From positions 40,052,840 through 40,116,839 of the forward strand of contig NC_061869.1 in NCBI RefSeq assembly GCF_907164915.1: a stretch of DNA of 64,000 nucleotides. The letters are read 5' to 3'. Each line of letters starts with the position of its first letter. Position 1 is the stretch's first letter. The position numbers and the translations under genes were made by a program. Source of the stretch: Impatiens glandulifera (Eukaryota; Streptophyta; Magnoliopsida; Ericales; Balsaminaceae). The notes beneath the pieces are model-generated. The model ran no database searches, had not been told where the DNA came from, and saw only the letters and a list, made by a program, of their open reading frames with translations. Shown one piece after another: positions 10,587 through 23,749 of the stretch.

Positions 10587-11948
10587 TCATAAACCGGATT
10601 TAGATCCAGCAGGCTTCAACAGACTAATCTGATATTTGACAGCTTTTCCAGACCTTGTCCAAGCACTAACAACATAGTTTAACCTTTTGTTTTCATAAGA
10701 AAGAGTTTGAATCTGTTCCTTGAGCATCTCATTCTCAGATGAGATCTCGATCTTGTCATTTTCAAGAGTTTTTAATTCTAGAATTTGAGACAAAGCAGGT
10801 TGAGACACTTTAGATGAAGACTTTATTTCATTTAGGGATTCTGCTAGCTTTATGTACTTTATGACCATGTCATCTAGTACAGCTACCAGTTGTTCCCTTG
10901 AAAATTTTTCAGAAGAGAAGTCAAATACCTCAGTTTCTTCTTCTTCTCTTGCCATGAAGCAAGCAACCTCGTCTTCATCACTGTCTCTGGATGAAGAGTA
11001 AGAGTCATTATAGTTTCGTCTAATCTTCCCGTCCCCTGCCACAAGAGCCTTCAGCTCCTTCTCTTCGTCCTTCTTCTTCTCATCACGCTTCGGCTTCCGA
11101 CATTCCGACTGGTAATGACCTAGAATGCCATAGTTAAAACACTTAATATTAGCTTTGGATTTCTTATTATCATTTGAATTTGAAGAGCTTGAGTTAGAGT
11201 TGCTTTTCTTCATGAAGTCGTCAAACTTTTTCACGAAGAGAGACATAGCATCGCTGCTGAGCTGCTGGGCAGCTGTCTTCACATCAGGAGCAGCTAGTGA
11301 CTCTTTAGCAGTCACCAAGGCTTTGGAAATGATGATGGATGAGAGTTGATATTCTTCAATCCTTGAGTTCAACTCAAACTCATAGGCCTTGAGATCAGCA
11401 AACATATCGAAGAGCGAGATCTTGTTCAGGTCTTTGGATTCCCTTGGCAAGGCACGCATGACCTTGATAGCAATCTCCCTATTGCTATAGATTTTTCCGA
11501 GAATAGAAAGAGTGGAGATGATTTTGCTGAACCTTATGTCAAACTCAGTCATTGTTTTTCCAGGACGCATTTTGAAGTTTTCGAACTATTGAGTGACAAC
11601 CATGATCTTGTTCTCCTTTGTTTTCTCATTGCCCTCATACAGTTGGGTAAGTCTATCCTAGATCTCCTTGGCAGTATCACACTCGATAATGTAGTTGAAC
11701 ATACTGTCATCAAAAGATCTGTACATAACGTCTAATGCCATGTTGTTGAGGTTGTTTCTCCTCTTGTCTTCACTAGTCCATTCGGATTTCTCCTTTTCAA
11801 TCTTGATGGGGCCATCTGTGATAACACTCCACATATTGTCATGAAGAGAAGATAGGTGAGCACGAACTCTCTTCTTCCAAACGATATAGTTTTCTCTTGA
11901 GAATGTGGGGATTGCAGTAGTATTAGCATCTTTGGTTATGGTCGACAT
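10587..11948 (-). pseudogene. gag of element B
   Basis: Gag N-terminus at 11948-11658 (ENYIVWKKRVRAHLSSL, ECDTAKEI), then a stop, then 11570-10587 (MRPGKTMTEFDIRFSK, ADLKAYEFELNSRIEE). A Ser/Asn-rich run precedes the zinc knuckle, which reads CFNYGILGHYQSEC: the second Cys ligand is Tyr, so metal binding should be lost. Two blocks of one frame separated by a stop near 11590-11657 show it is no longer a working gag. Element C has the same Cys-to-Tyr change. Confidence 0.85.
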
Positions 11949-11978
11949 TCTTAGTGATAGCTTGAGAATAGAAATAGG

Positions 11979-11990
11979 GCTCTAATACCA
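11979..11990 (-). other. Mutated primer binding site of element B
   Basis: Reads TGGTATTAGAGC on the minus strand, one change from the initiator-Met PBS of element A, and sits next to the LTR edge. Confidence 0.8.
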
Positions 11991-11992
11991 AT

Positions 11993-13586
11993 TGAAAGGA
12001 TCGGTGACACCAATAGAGATAGGGGTCTAACTATTGATGACAACTGATGAAAAACGGTTTGATAGAAATCCTGTTAAGGATTAATATCACTTTCTATTCT
12101 TCACAAACCTTTGCAAACTCTTAAAGAGATTCAAGTGCGGAAACATTTGCTTGGGTTTGAAGCTAAGAACGAATGAACGAATGAAGGATAGAATGTAAAC
12201 GACACAAAGAGTTGTTTATGGGTGTTCGGAGCAAAAATCTCCTACGTTCACCTCTTTTTCCAACCACCGGAATGATTCACTATACTTTTCTTAGAATCAA
12301 ATACAGTTTCAGTGCTAGCTCACTTTTAAACAGAACAGATTATATACAACTTACAATATATTGAATAATATCACTTAGTTAGACGATACTTTGATTGTAT
12401 CTCTCTCTTGATATACAAACACACTAAGTAGACAAATGAGCAATTCGTAAGATCGATTGTAAGTTCGGTAGACTGGCAGCTCGTCTGTTGTCCTTGAGGA
12501 TCTTTAAATAGAGAACATATACCAACGATCGAATCTTCTATATTGACACGTAGCAAGCACCCATTGGATAGCCTCCATAGTACACAGGTACAGTAGACAT
12601 TATGCACAAAGATCGTGGCCGTACCAATCTGGTAGTGCGCCGAATATTCTTCTAGGATTGTCCTGTAAAAAAACAAGTAGTGGGAAGAATATTTGCTTAC
12701 GTGGCATTAATTTATTGGATGCAACTGGTTGTCGTACTGATCTGCACAGATTAATGAAGTAGGAGTAGCGTACATCTAGTTGATTGTGGGTAGACGGATG
12801 CTAACTTCAAGCAACTACTAAAGCGAGGCATTAGACGTGCTCCATTAGACTAACAAGTCTAATGTAGTTAGACGCCCCCGTTTAATAGTAGGATCCATTA
12901 GACCACCAAGTCTAATGGAGTTAGACAACACATCTAACTACGTGTCCCTTCAGACTAGTCTAAAGGAGTTAGACTCCCTACGTTTAACTTTCATCTGTTA
13001 GATGGCACGTCTAACTACGTCTGTTAAATTGCACGTCTAACTACGTATCCGTTAAATTGTACGTCTAACTACGTCTGTTAGACTGCACGTCTAACTACGT
13101 CTTTTAGACTGCACGTCTAACTATATCTGTTAGACTGCACGTCTAACTACGTATCTGTTAGAATGCACGTCTAACTATGTATCGGTTAGACTGCACGTCT
13201 AACTACGTATCTGTTAGAATGCACGTCTAACTACGTATCTATTAGACTGCACGTTTAACTACGTATCTGTTAGACTACACGTCTAACTACGTATCTGTTA
13301 GACTACACGTCTAACTACGTCTGTTAGACTGCACGTCTAACTACGTCTGTTAGACTACTCTTCTAACTATGTTTGTTAGACTACACGTATAACTACATAC
13401 GTCTAATAACCAATACGTCTAATGAACCTGATTCAGGCTAAGTCTAACTTAGCATGTTTTGATGCACCTGCAGAAAAACAATTATACGGCTTAATTTCCT
13501 TCTTATTTAAGTTTTACACAATTTCATCATCAAAATACCGTTAGTCAAAATTATTTGACCCTTAGTCAAAATAATTTGACCCAACA
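11993..13586 (-). repeat. Probable 5' LTR of element B
   Basis: The inner edge at 11993 is clear because it abuts the PBS. The outer edge at 13586 is inferred from a TGTTGGG start on the minus strand and may be wrong. The LTR holds the GTCTAAC array (12994-13406). Its first 400 bp resemble element C's LTR (25774 onward). Confidence 0.55.
12994..13406. repeat. 15-unit array of 26/28-bp inverted-repeat units
   Basis: Units follow CTGTTAGACTGCACGTCTAAC plus TACGT or TACGTAT. Each contains GTTAGAC, a 5-base loop and GTCTAAC, so each can form a small hairpin. I count 15 units, some 26 bp and some 28 bp. Looser copies continue upstream (12835-12990) and downstream to 13430. Confidence 0.88.
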
Positions 13587-15432
13587 CACCATAACATTTT
13601 TAATTCTTAGTTTAAGTGTACAAATTAAGCCTTGGTTGAGTCAAAAACCAATAGTTGTCAAGTTTCTAGATGAATCAAATGGATAAGCATTTCAAATTCT
13701 CCAACAAACGTCAAACAAGCATCAGGTTGGAAGTGTCGTGAACATGGGCATCATCAGGTTTTATCTCTCTATCTTTTAATTGTTTTCAGTAAACAAATCT
13801 AAGAAAAATAATAAATTTGAGAGATTCAAATGAAGTTCATGTTACTCATGCTTTGACATGCGTTTATCAATACCAAAATTTTCATTCAAACTTTATTCAA
13901 GAGGGGCATTATGTAGGTACTCTCTTTTTTTCCCCAAATTTATTATTTTTAATTTTGAGTCTATAAAAATATTTGTCTAAAATTATGTGCGTGCTAAAAT
14001 TAGAAATTATTTTAAAGAACAATGTCGTATTAATTTGATCCTAAAATAATTAATGGCTAATTATTTTAAAATTAATAAAAAGAAGTGCTACAAATAAATA
14101 ATTAAGGTGAATAAATATTATTATCATTATTTATTAGGTATTTTGGCAAAGATAAAAATTAATTGGTCAAAATATATTCAAATAATAAATAAAATAATAA
14201 TTAAGTTTGTTAAAATTAATCTATTATTATCAATATTATTTATTTTGTAGATGTAGTTGATATTAAAATATAAAATAAAATTTCAAATGGTAAGTTGATT
14301 AGGGTAATCTAATATACTTAATAATAATATTAATTTTATTTTATTTTGGAGATATTTTGAAAATGCATAAATAAGATATAATAAATATGTATATCAATGA
14401 TATTAATATTATTATTTTATTTTCCAGGCTCATTTATTTATAAAGAAATAAATAAACATAAAGCACAAAATCTAAATAAACATGAGAGGCCATCAATATT
14501 GAAGTCCAAATCTAAAGCAAATCAATGTTACATTTTGGAACCCTAAACACATGGATAGTAGCCCGTTCTTAGCTGCTCAAGAAGGGTGACAAGAAATATG
14601 ACGATGATTTGTGGATTTGGTTAGGGTTTTCGAACCCTAATCTATCTATTTATTGTATTTGTAATCATTATTAGGTTTTATGTTTTATCTGTGTTTGAAA
14701 ATTTAAATCGATAACAAACTGTTGAAATAGGGAGAATGAAAGATCTATGCTCTTCAGGCTGTCGGCCACTGTCTCGAGGTAGGAGATGGTGCTCCAAACT
14801 CGTGGATCAAACCCGAGATTCGAAACCCGCAGGCCAGATTCAACCAAAAACACACCAAAGAGACCCTATTTTAATTTTAAGATATGGGCTTTGAGTACAT
14901 ATTTAATTTTGTTGTTTAGTTATATTATTTTAATTTATTCTGGGCCTAGGATTGATTTATTTTAAATGTGCAGGAAATTAAAAAAAACAAATAAATAAAT
15001 AAAAAATAGAGTCCCGAATTTCATTTCTACTCGTTGCTTGGTCTGTGAATCCTCAATCAAGCCCAGTGATCTGGCTTAATGTCATTTAGTTTATTTATTT
15101 ATTTATTTTTATTATTATTATTAATTAATTATATAATAATTAAAAATGGAAAAAATCAAAGTTAAACAATAATAAAAAAAATTTTATGTAAACTAAAATT
15201 TATTCATCGAGGATTTGATCATGATTTATTTTCATATTTAATTGTTTTTTTTTTTGTTTTTTTAGGTCTTTAAAAATTTTAAAAGTTACTTTTTATCTTA
15301 TATATTTATAATACTTATTATAAATTAATATCTGATACATGTCTATTAATATGTTTATGTTTAGCGTGATTAGAAACTCACATGATTATTAAGTTTATGA
15401 TTTAAATATTTTTTTATAATATATTTATTCTA

Positions 15433-15436
<4 letters not shown>

Positions 15437-15498
<62 letters not shown>
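15437..15498. repeat. (TAA)n microsatellite
   Basis: About 20 uninterrupted copies of TAA. Confidence 0.95.
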
Positions 15499-15499
<1 letters not shown>

Positions 15500-18400
15500 T
15501 ATACATCACAGATCTTGTTCAAGCTGTGAACTAATAATAAAACTGTTAAAAGTCTGTGTAGACTACCCAAGTGGATACATTTACTTTCTCCAAATTATTC
15601 AAAAATAAAACGCATTCAAAAGCGACACCATTTACTTAATAAATCACGTTTATATACTAAAAGTGTAAAAGCACAATTTCATTTGATTACCTTATTCTCA
15701 TGAGAGAGTGACATGCATGTGAGTCCATATCTTCGAGTATATACACTTTAGTGGTTGAGCTATTTAATAATCCAACATAAAATTATACATAATTCCTTGT
15801 CCAAACAATTGTCTACATCACATCCATTATATCCATAATGAAACTGAAAACAACCGGTAACTATTTTTCTATATATTGGTGACTCTTTGAGAGAAGAATA
15901 TTAGGGTAAGAAATATTATATTATAATATGTTTGTTTAGTTTTTTCTTGGTATTATTTAGTTGTATTTTTTTTTTTGGTGTAACTTAGTGCTAAAAAGTT
16001 AGTTTGTATTATTTGGTTAGTTGTTTGCATTTATATGTTAATTTTTTTTTTATGTGAATTATAATTTGGAGATGAATAATGTTTTATAGACAATTTGTAG
16101 ATTTAATTTGTAGACTTTTAAAGCTTTGTGTATTTTTAATATTGAGTGATTTGACGTATATTGTATATCGTTTAAATTTTGAGTATAAGTTCAAAACAAA
16201 AAATAAAGGTTGCGTTTTAGGTTGAAAATTTTGGTATTGATGATCAATTTTCAAATTTAAAGTTTAAGATTATGTCACGATATTCCATTTATTTTTAATT
16301 AGTATCATATCTAGTATGATGAACTGAGTTTTGCGGTTGATTAACCTAATGTGAAATTTTTTGCGGTCTCTTATTATGTTTTGGTGTCCAATATCTTTGA
16401 TATTGTCTTTGCTCTTAGTTCAGCTGTTAGGTCAAAATTTTGCTCGGGAGATCAAGACTCTTACGAGTGGAAATATAGCTAAAATTAACAAAAGATGTTT
16501 TTTTTATCTGTTTGAATAAATATGAACCTAATTTAGAAGTTCGTGAATATAAACCACATATTTTTAAAACAGATTTTTAAAATCATTAATATATTTAAGA
16601 AATGACCACAATCTAATAGACAAATTTAATATATTTTTCAATATTTTGTAAAGAACTTAATATTTAATCAATAAAATGAGAAAATGATTATTTAACCCTA
16701 ACAGATAATAAGCCCATGAAATAAAAGTAGGTCTGATCCATCCGTGCAATCCAATTCTTAAATTTAGTCATTTGACAAAAACAAAATAAAAAATCAAGTA
16801 TGTACAGCCCAAATTTTCGGATGGACACTATATATAAAAGACTATTTAACTAGTATACAATTCCTCAATACTAGTTACATAATTATAGAAAGTCATCTAC
16901 TTCAACAATAAAGGTTGTATAAAAAGTTAAGCTTAAACTCTAATTAGATATTATACTTGACTTATAAATTAATTAGATATTATACTTGACTTATAAATTA
17001 AGACTATAACTGATTAGGATGGATTGAAAACTAATTTGCATATACGTATGATTCTTTTATATGTAATTTTTACTTTTTAAAACTGAATTTGGATTGTCTT
17101 TATTCAATTTTTATAAAATATCACCTTTTTATATAGATTTTTAAGGTTATGATTATTATGGAATGATCTTGATGTTAAACAATTAGACCATCTTTAACAC
17201 ACACCCAAACTCATCCTTAAAATGAGTTTTTCACTTTACCTATACTCAAACTCATTCCAAAATGAGTTTTTCACTATTATCTCTCTCTATAAAATCCAAA
17301 CTTACGTTTACACCATTCAAAAACTAAAAAAAAATCTAAAATATTAAATTAAAATTTAGTTTTCAAACTATTAAGTATATTTGTATTTTATATAATTTAA
17401 TTATTTTTTTTATCATATATATTTATATTATTTTTTTTTGTGTAGTATAATTTTTGGTTATTTCATAATGTTTAATTTTGTTTTTTAATAACGTTTGTTT
17501 TCATTAATTTTTCATGCTCGTATATTATAATTTACATTTATTTAATAATGTTAAATTATTTTTATGTGTATAAATTATTAAATTATAATTAATTTTATTA
17601 TAATTTGTCTATAATTTAAATAAAATAATATTAAGGTTAAAATTGAGAAATATATATATAGTATTAAAAAAGTCAATTTAAAAAATATATATTAAAAATA
17701 TTCTTTTAAATTTGACAATCAATTTTTAAGTTAAAAATAAATTATTATTTAATTTGACATATTTAACTGTTATTTTGAATTTGAGAATGTGTTTTTTTTT
17801 ATTGAAACGGTTGGTATCTCTTAGCCTAGATTTCTCAAATAAGTTATACACTTGCACACTCAAAGTTCTTTTGTAAAGATGCTTTTTTTTTTCTTTTCTA
17901 ATATAACAGTTAAATTGTTATTATTTTATTATATTGTTATTATTTTATTATCATAAACAATTTTAAAAATAAAAAGTTAATATCAAATATATGATTGAAT
18001 TAAGTAAAATATTTAATTCAAATTTAATAAAAATAATTTATTAATAAATTTTAAATTATGTTATTAATAAATATTTTTTTTTATCAAAGTGAAATAATTG
18101 AATTTTTAAACAAATTCATTGCTTTTTATTTATTGATATTCTTTCAAACTAGTGTTTTTATTATGAAAATTATATTTTATATTAACCTAAAAAATATTAA
18201 AATATTCTTACATGAGTATTTATAATTTTTTTAAATAAAAAAATAAAAACTAGTTCAAATATTTAACACCCATAATTATTTATTAAGAAATGAAAGCAAG
18301 GGTCCCATTATGTAAAAAGCTTTTGTAGCCATCTATGAATCTGATTTCTTCCTGCAGTAGTATAACTTGTATGATAAGTAGCCTAAATTGATTTGTTTTG

Positions 18401-18719
18401 ATTTTAGAATGAGAAAAGTTGGAATCACATGCATTCATTCATTTTGCATATTTGTGTAGAGCTATTAAGTGTTTTTATTGTATTTAATTTTTATTTCAAA
18501 ACCCAAATATTTTATCACATGTCTAATAAATAATTTTATTTATATAAATACTCAAATTCCACTCTATTTTAAATATTTTATTTTATATTAATAAAAATTC
18601 ATTTTAATATATATATATAATATTTATTTATATTTTAATTTTTTTAATATAAATTAAATTCTAAAATTATTTTATTTTAAATATTTTTATTAATTATCTT
18701 AAATAAAAATTAAAACACA

Positions 18720-19560
18720 ATATAAATCCAACTATAAGAACTATATTACAAATTTAAATAATTCAAATAAAAAATAATTATACTAAAAAATAAAATTAAT
18801 ATATTTGAATAATAAATAATAATTAATTTATAAATATATCTCATATAAATTAAATATGACAATAAGAATATTATCCTAATATGACAATAATAAAAAAATT
18901 ATATTAATTATATTAATAAAAAATAAATTCACAATATAAATAAAACTATAACTTACTACATTATATAATATATCATTTAAATTTTAAATCATTCAAATAA
19001 ATAAATAATTATATTAGAAAATAAAATTGAATATATTTAAATAAAAAATATTAATTAATTTATAATTATATCTCATCTAAATATTAAAAATTTATTCAAA
19101 TTTTTTTGATATAAACCAACTTTATATCATCTTTCTAAATAAATATTATAATAAATAAATTATTTCATTTAAAAAAATTATATTAATTATAATAAATATA
19201 AATAAATTTATAATATAAATAAAACTATATTATCTAATATAAATGATTTATAAAATTAGTATAACATTTAAATTTTAAAAAATTCAAATAAATAAATAAT
19301 TATACTGAAAAATAAAATTTAATATATTTAAATAAAAAATATTAATTAATTTGTAAATATATCTCATTTAAATTAAATATTTATAAGAAAATTTATTCAA
19401 TTTTTTTTATATAAACTAACTTTATATCATTTTCCTAAATAAATATTATAATAAATAAATTATTTCATTTTAAAAAAATATATTAATTATAAATAAATTT
19501 ATAATATAAATAAAACTATATTATCTAATATAAGTGATTAATAAAATTTTTATTTATTTA
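18720..19560. repeat. Degenerate AT-rich tandem repeat, three units
   Basis: The phrase AATTATACTAAAAAATAAAAT recurs near 18776, 19008 and 19300, with matching flanks such as TTTATATCAT and ATATCTCAT. Spacing is about 230 and 290 bp. It is probably an old satellite-like duplication. Confidence 0.65.
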
Positions 19561-20025
19561 AATTTTTATTTCTTTATTAATAAAAGTTAATATTAATATA
19601 TATAGTTTTTTATATTTATTTTAGTATATTTTAAAATTTATTTTATTATATTTTCAAATTTATTTTAATATAAATTAAACTATTTAATTTTATAAAAGTA
19701 TTATATAATATATAGGTATAAAATTTAAAAAAATGTAGTTTTTATCTAATTCAGTCAATCAAATGTTTTTTTTTTTTGGAAAAAATCGGATAAAACTAAA
19801 AAAACCAGTAGATTACAAACTCTAGTTTTATTTATTTTTATATTCATATATTTATTTATTTTGTTTCATTAAAAAATATATTTTTTATTTTAAAATATTT
19901 TTATTGACACCAAAATTACTGTAACTTTTAATATTTAGAGTTTAGATACTATTTTATAGATTATTTACTATTTTAAACTCTAATTAATATAATTATATTT
20001 TTATAATTTTTATTTGATAAGAATG

Positions 20026-20508
20026 TGTTACGCTTTAAACTATAACCGAGCCTTTTGAGTTCTTTGATTCAAGAAACGGGTTCTTGATTGTTGGGACCAA
20101 CGATGAAATTTAATACTCAAACGCAGCGGACATAGAGTGAGGAAAGAATTCGAGGTTAAAGAGAGAAGAAACCGGGGTGAGAAGAGAATACCACTAGAAT
20201 ACACCTAGTAGTACAAGAAAGAGGTTGAGGGCCGAGAGATAACTTAGAGCAACAAGTTTCACAAACTTCAATTCATAGCCCCCCAAAGTGGGGTGGGCAT
20301 CAGCATTTAAAGAGGCTGAATTACCAAAGAGTATTCGGTTACAACTACTTCCAAAATAACAGAATTCGGTTTAAGAGAAATAAAAGAGAAAGGAAACAAA
20401 ACAGAATTATTCAATAAAAAACATAAACTGGCCCATATGCACACTAGGGCCGAGCGACGGGTGCAACAAATATTTTAGGACCGAGGCTTTGGTGAGCAGA
20501 CCGTAACA
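20026..20508 (-). repeat. 3' LTR of the gypsy-type element
   Basis: 483 bp, beginning TGTTACGGTC and ending AAAGCGTAACA on the minus strand. It pairs with 22674-23156 and has the GAATG duplication on its left. Confidence 0.93.
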
Positions 20509-20525
20509 TAATCTCCCCCTTCAAG
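20509..20525 (-). other. Polypurine tract
   Basis: Minus strand CCTTGAAGGGGGAGATTA directly before the 3' LTR, the plus-strand primer of reverse transcription. Confidence 0.8.
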
Positions 20526-20586
20526 GTTCATCGCCCTCGACGAAGAGAACGTGGACTGGTCAGCCTCTAATGTGCATATTCAAACT

Positions 20587-22644
20587 TCAAAACATATTGC
20601 TTCGGTCGGGCTTCAAAATGTTCAGCAAGCTTCGCCGCAAAGGACCGGTCTTCTTAAAAATCTTTCGGCAGAATCGTTTCAGTAGTGGAGCTGGTTGGGT
20701 CCTCGCCATTCCGCCCATGTATGGAATTTCTGTGCACCCGGGGTCGAGTTTTTCATTGTTTAGAGCTGAGCTTTGTTGCTGCAATGTCTCCAGCGCCTGG
20801 TGCAAAAATAATTTCTTCCAACTTCTATTAAACTCTATAGTGTTATCAAAAATCCAGGCCAAGTCTTTTTCCCGAACCAGCATAACAGCGGCATCGAAAG
20901 AGCCATAGCTTCTAATTAGATCTCTAGGAATATCTTCTAAGGTCATTGCCGCGAGTGAAACAGTTTGGCCTTCGGGCTTACTCTTTATTTGCATTTTGGC
21001 AGTAACACTATATTCATCTAGAGTCTTTTCCAGCTGGTTTACATGCATCAAAGTGGCTTGCGACCGAGGAATACCCTTTCGGACCATGGTTTTGTCTTGC
21101 TTCTCATAGGATATGGTCAGTTTTTCGAAGTCCCAAGATGACGGGCCTAGAGTAATCAGCCATTCAATGCCCAACCCAATATCATATTCGTCCATGGAAA
21201 TTACCTTCATTTCTGTTTGATATTCATTGTCTTCCATCGATCACTTCAAGTCTTTGCAAACACTAGAACATAACACATTAGACCCATCGACCACTCTAAC
21301 CGATTGCACCCAGGTTGCTATGCTTTTGTGGTCTATTTTTTCCAAAATCCTGTTATTGATAAAATTGTGGGTGCTGCCTGTATTGATCAGGATCACTACC
21401 GGCAGGTTCCCAACTTTGCCAAGAATCTGGAACATTTGAAAAGCTTTAGAGCCGGTCAAGGCATGTAAGGATATGGCTGGTTCATCCCTTGGGCCGAGCA
21501 ACAAGGGTAGATCATCAAAAACAGGTTCTTGATCGAGTTCTTGGTCTTCTTGATTGGCCGAGACCATGAATAACTTTGATTTACACATATGGTTTGGTTG
21601 CCATTTTTCATTGCAAGAGTAGCATAGGCCATTCTTTCGCCTTTCATCCATTGAGACCGGGTCTAATTGCTTAACATGGCCCTGGTTTGCACTTGAAGAG
21701 GACCCATATGATGAATTCTTGAAGTCGGTATTGTTGCTCGGCCAGGCTGTGTTAATACTCGATGGCTTGGGCAACAACGGTGCTTCGGCGCTGTACAAGT
21801 GCCCGCTGCACATTAGGGACTGATACGTTGCTTCTTGGACCTTAGCCATGGCCATGGCTTCGTTTAAAGAATCTGGGAATCGCAACCTGATGCAGTTCGC
21901 AATCTCTTCCCTTAGACCGGACAAGTAGCAATCTATGACGTAGTCCCTTGGCATATGTAATAACTTTTGAGAGATCGACATGTACCGGAGATTATATTCT
22001 TGGATCGAACCAACCTGTTTCAAATTCATCAACTGCCTCATTGGAGTGTCGTGTATAGAGGGCCCAAATTGCGCCACGAGGTCTCTTTTGAACACATCCC
22101 ATGACAATGCTTCCTTTTGGTTGCGGTTCTGAAGATATGACCCGTACCACATTCTTGCTTCGCCAGAAAAGTGAATGGGGGCGATATCTAATTTAGTGTC
22201 GTCCTTGGTCCTATCCACCCTGAAGAATTGCTCGGCAGATATCAACCAGCCCTCGACATCTGACCCATCAAACCGAGGGAAGTCGACCTTGATTAGTCGA
22301 GTGGGAGGAACATAATGGTGGTCGCGGTTCTGGCCAGGGTGATGGGGCCTAAACGGAGGACTGTGGCAAGAAGGCTCATCTTGATCATCGAGGACGGCGC
22401 GGGGATCTTGGCCCTTACCCGATGCGGCACTTTCAATTACTGCAAGTCTTTCTTCAGTGACACTGAATCTTCCGTCTATATTATTGCTTAGTTCGACCAG
22501 CTGTTGTTTAAGGGCACCATGCAAGGCAACCGATTCAGTCATGTATTGGTGCAAAATGGCCTGCGTAGCGGCTGATTGTTGGGACAATCCTTCAATTAGG
22601 AACTTTAGTGCTTCCATTTCTGTTTGCTGGCGGGTTTTTACCAT
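20587..22644 (-). pseudogene. gag-protease frame of the gypsy-type element
   Basis: The Ty3-type gag domain covers about residues 100-270 (VDFPRFDGSDVEGWL, then RMWYGSYLQNRNQKEALSW and LVAQFGPS). The knuckle-like CYSCNEKWQPNHMCK is near residue 345. The protease motif follows, but its catalytic triad reads INTGSTHNF: Asn replaces the catalytic Asp, so it should be inactive. A TGA at 21241-21243 interrupts the frame after VCKDLK. The frame resumes with the second half of the protease (DIGLGIEWLITLGP) and an unrelated-looking C-terminus to 20587. The Reina/Tekay-like chromovirus style is a guess. RT onward is absent. Confidence 0.82.
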
Positions 22645-22659
22645 TTGGAGAATCGCCCA

Positions 22660-22671
22660 GCTCTGATACCA
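22660..22671 (-). other. Primer binding site of the gypsy-type element
   Basis: TGGTATCAGAGC on the minus strand, adjacent to the 5' LTR. Confidence 0.9.
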
Positions 22672-22673
22672 AT

Positions 22674-23156
22674 TGTTACGCTTTAAACTATAACCGAGCC
22701 TTTCGAGTTCTTTGATTAAAGAAATGAGTTCTTGATTGTTGGGACCAATGATGAAATTTAATACTCAAACGCAGCGGACATAGAGTGAAGAAAGAATTCG
22801 AGGTTAAAGAGAGAAGAAACCGGGGTGAGAAGAGAATACCACTAGAATACACCTAGTAGTCCAAGAAAGAGGTTGAGGGCCGAGAAATAACTTAGAGCAA
22901 CAAGTTTCACAAACTTCAATTCATAGCCCCAAAAAGTGGGGTGGGCATCAACATTTAAAGAGGCTGAATTACCCAAGAGTATTCGGTTACAACTACTTCC
23001 AAAATAACAGAATTCGGTTTAAGAGAAATAAGAGAGAAATGAAACAAAACAAAATTATTCAATAAAAAACATAAACTGGCCCATATGCACACTAGGGCCG
23101 AGCGACGGGTGCAACAAATATTTTAGGACCGAGGCTTTGGTGAGCAGACCGTAACA
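22674..23156 (-). repeat. 5' LTR of the gypsy-type element
   Basis: 483 bp, near-identical to 20026-20508, with the GAATG duplication at 23157-23161. Confidence 0.93.
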
Positions 23157-23161
23157 GAATG

Positions 23162-23490
23162 TTACATATTAATTAGTTTGTACTATCTTTTATTTTATTG
23201 TAATATTTTAATACAGTAGGTAGTTTAAAATCAAAACTTTTGACTTTAAAATCTACTAATAATACTTTATTGTTAATTTATTATTTTTTTTATTAAAATA
23301 ACTTAATAAACAGAGGTTATTTGAATAAGCTATAGATAGAAAATAATTATAATACGAGACAATTTTAAGTTTATGAAAATTTTAATTTTTTTTATTATAA
23401 CAAACATTAAAGAATATTTATATATATATATATAAAATAAAAAACAATAATTTTAAATATATAATATTTTAGTTACTCTTTATAGAGTAT
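23162..23490. other. AT-rich spacer
   Basis: No gene seen; a short (TA)n run lies near 23422-23434. Confidence 0.6.
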
Positions 23491-23749
23491 GACTAACATA
23501 GGACTAATAAAATCATCATTAAAAGTGAATCGTCATTTAATGTATAAACGTGTTCCCAATAAAAGTCACGATTAAAAGACGTCAAATAAAAGTCATAATA
23601 AAATCTATCATAATTTTGGAAGGTGGAAAGACACAAGCCATGAGATATATTAGTCATATCTTTAACATTGAGATATGGCTTTTCATTTTGTGGGTGGGAA
23701 GCGTACATAGACAACTTATGAAATGATGGACAGCTGTCGTACTTGGTTG

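Larger units (their letters stand above)
8167..13586 (-). mobile_element. Element B: pol-deleted Sirevirus-like remnant
   Basis: From right to left: 5' LTR, mutated primer binding site, gag, a short join where protease to most of RNase H is missing, a spacer with GTCTAA palindromes, and a decayed third ORF. The left side is cut by, or abuts, element A's LTR at 8166; no 3' LTR was found. It has the same internal deletion as element C, so the two belong to one gag-only, non-autonomous family. Outer edges are approximate. Confidence 0.72.
13587..20020. other. AT-rich intergenic DNA
   Basis: No gene found. Short frames such as 14671-14853 have no recognisable product. The region contains a (TAA)n microsatellite, a 29-bp direct duplication at about 16942-17000, a ~50-bp duplication near 17190-17275 and a degenerate satellite (listed separately). 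A TTAGGGTT...AACCCTAA hairpin at 14621-14641 is too short to mean a telomeric tract. Confidence 0.7.
20026..23156 (-). mobile_element. Short Ty3/gypsy-type element with gag and protease only
   Basis: 3,131 bp bounded by two 483-bp LTRs and flanked by the same five bases GAATG (20021-20025 and 23157-23161), so the whole unit inserted as it stands. It has an initiator-Met PBS, a polypurine tract, a gag-protease frame and no RT, RNase H or integrase. It must have moved with enzymes from another element. By eye the LTRs differ at roughly fifteen positions (about 97% identity), so insertion is not recent. Confidence 0.92.

Noticed and set aside
12994..13406. CRISPR-like regular repeats
   Set aside because: Repeats are contiguous with no unique spacers, in a plant LTR; an LTR minisatellite of hairpin units.
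14621..14641. Telomere-like TTAGGGTT...AACCCTAA
   Set aside because: One short inverted repeat only; no tandem TTTAGGG units.
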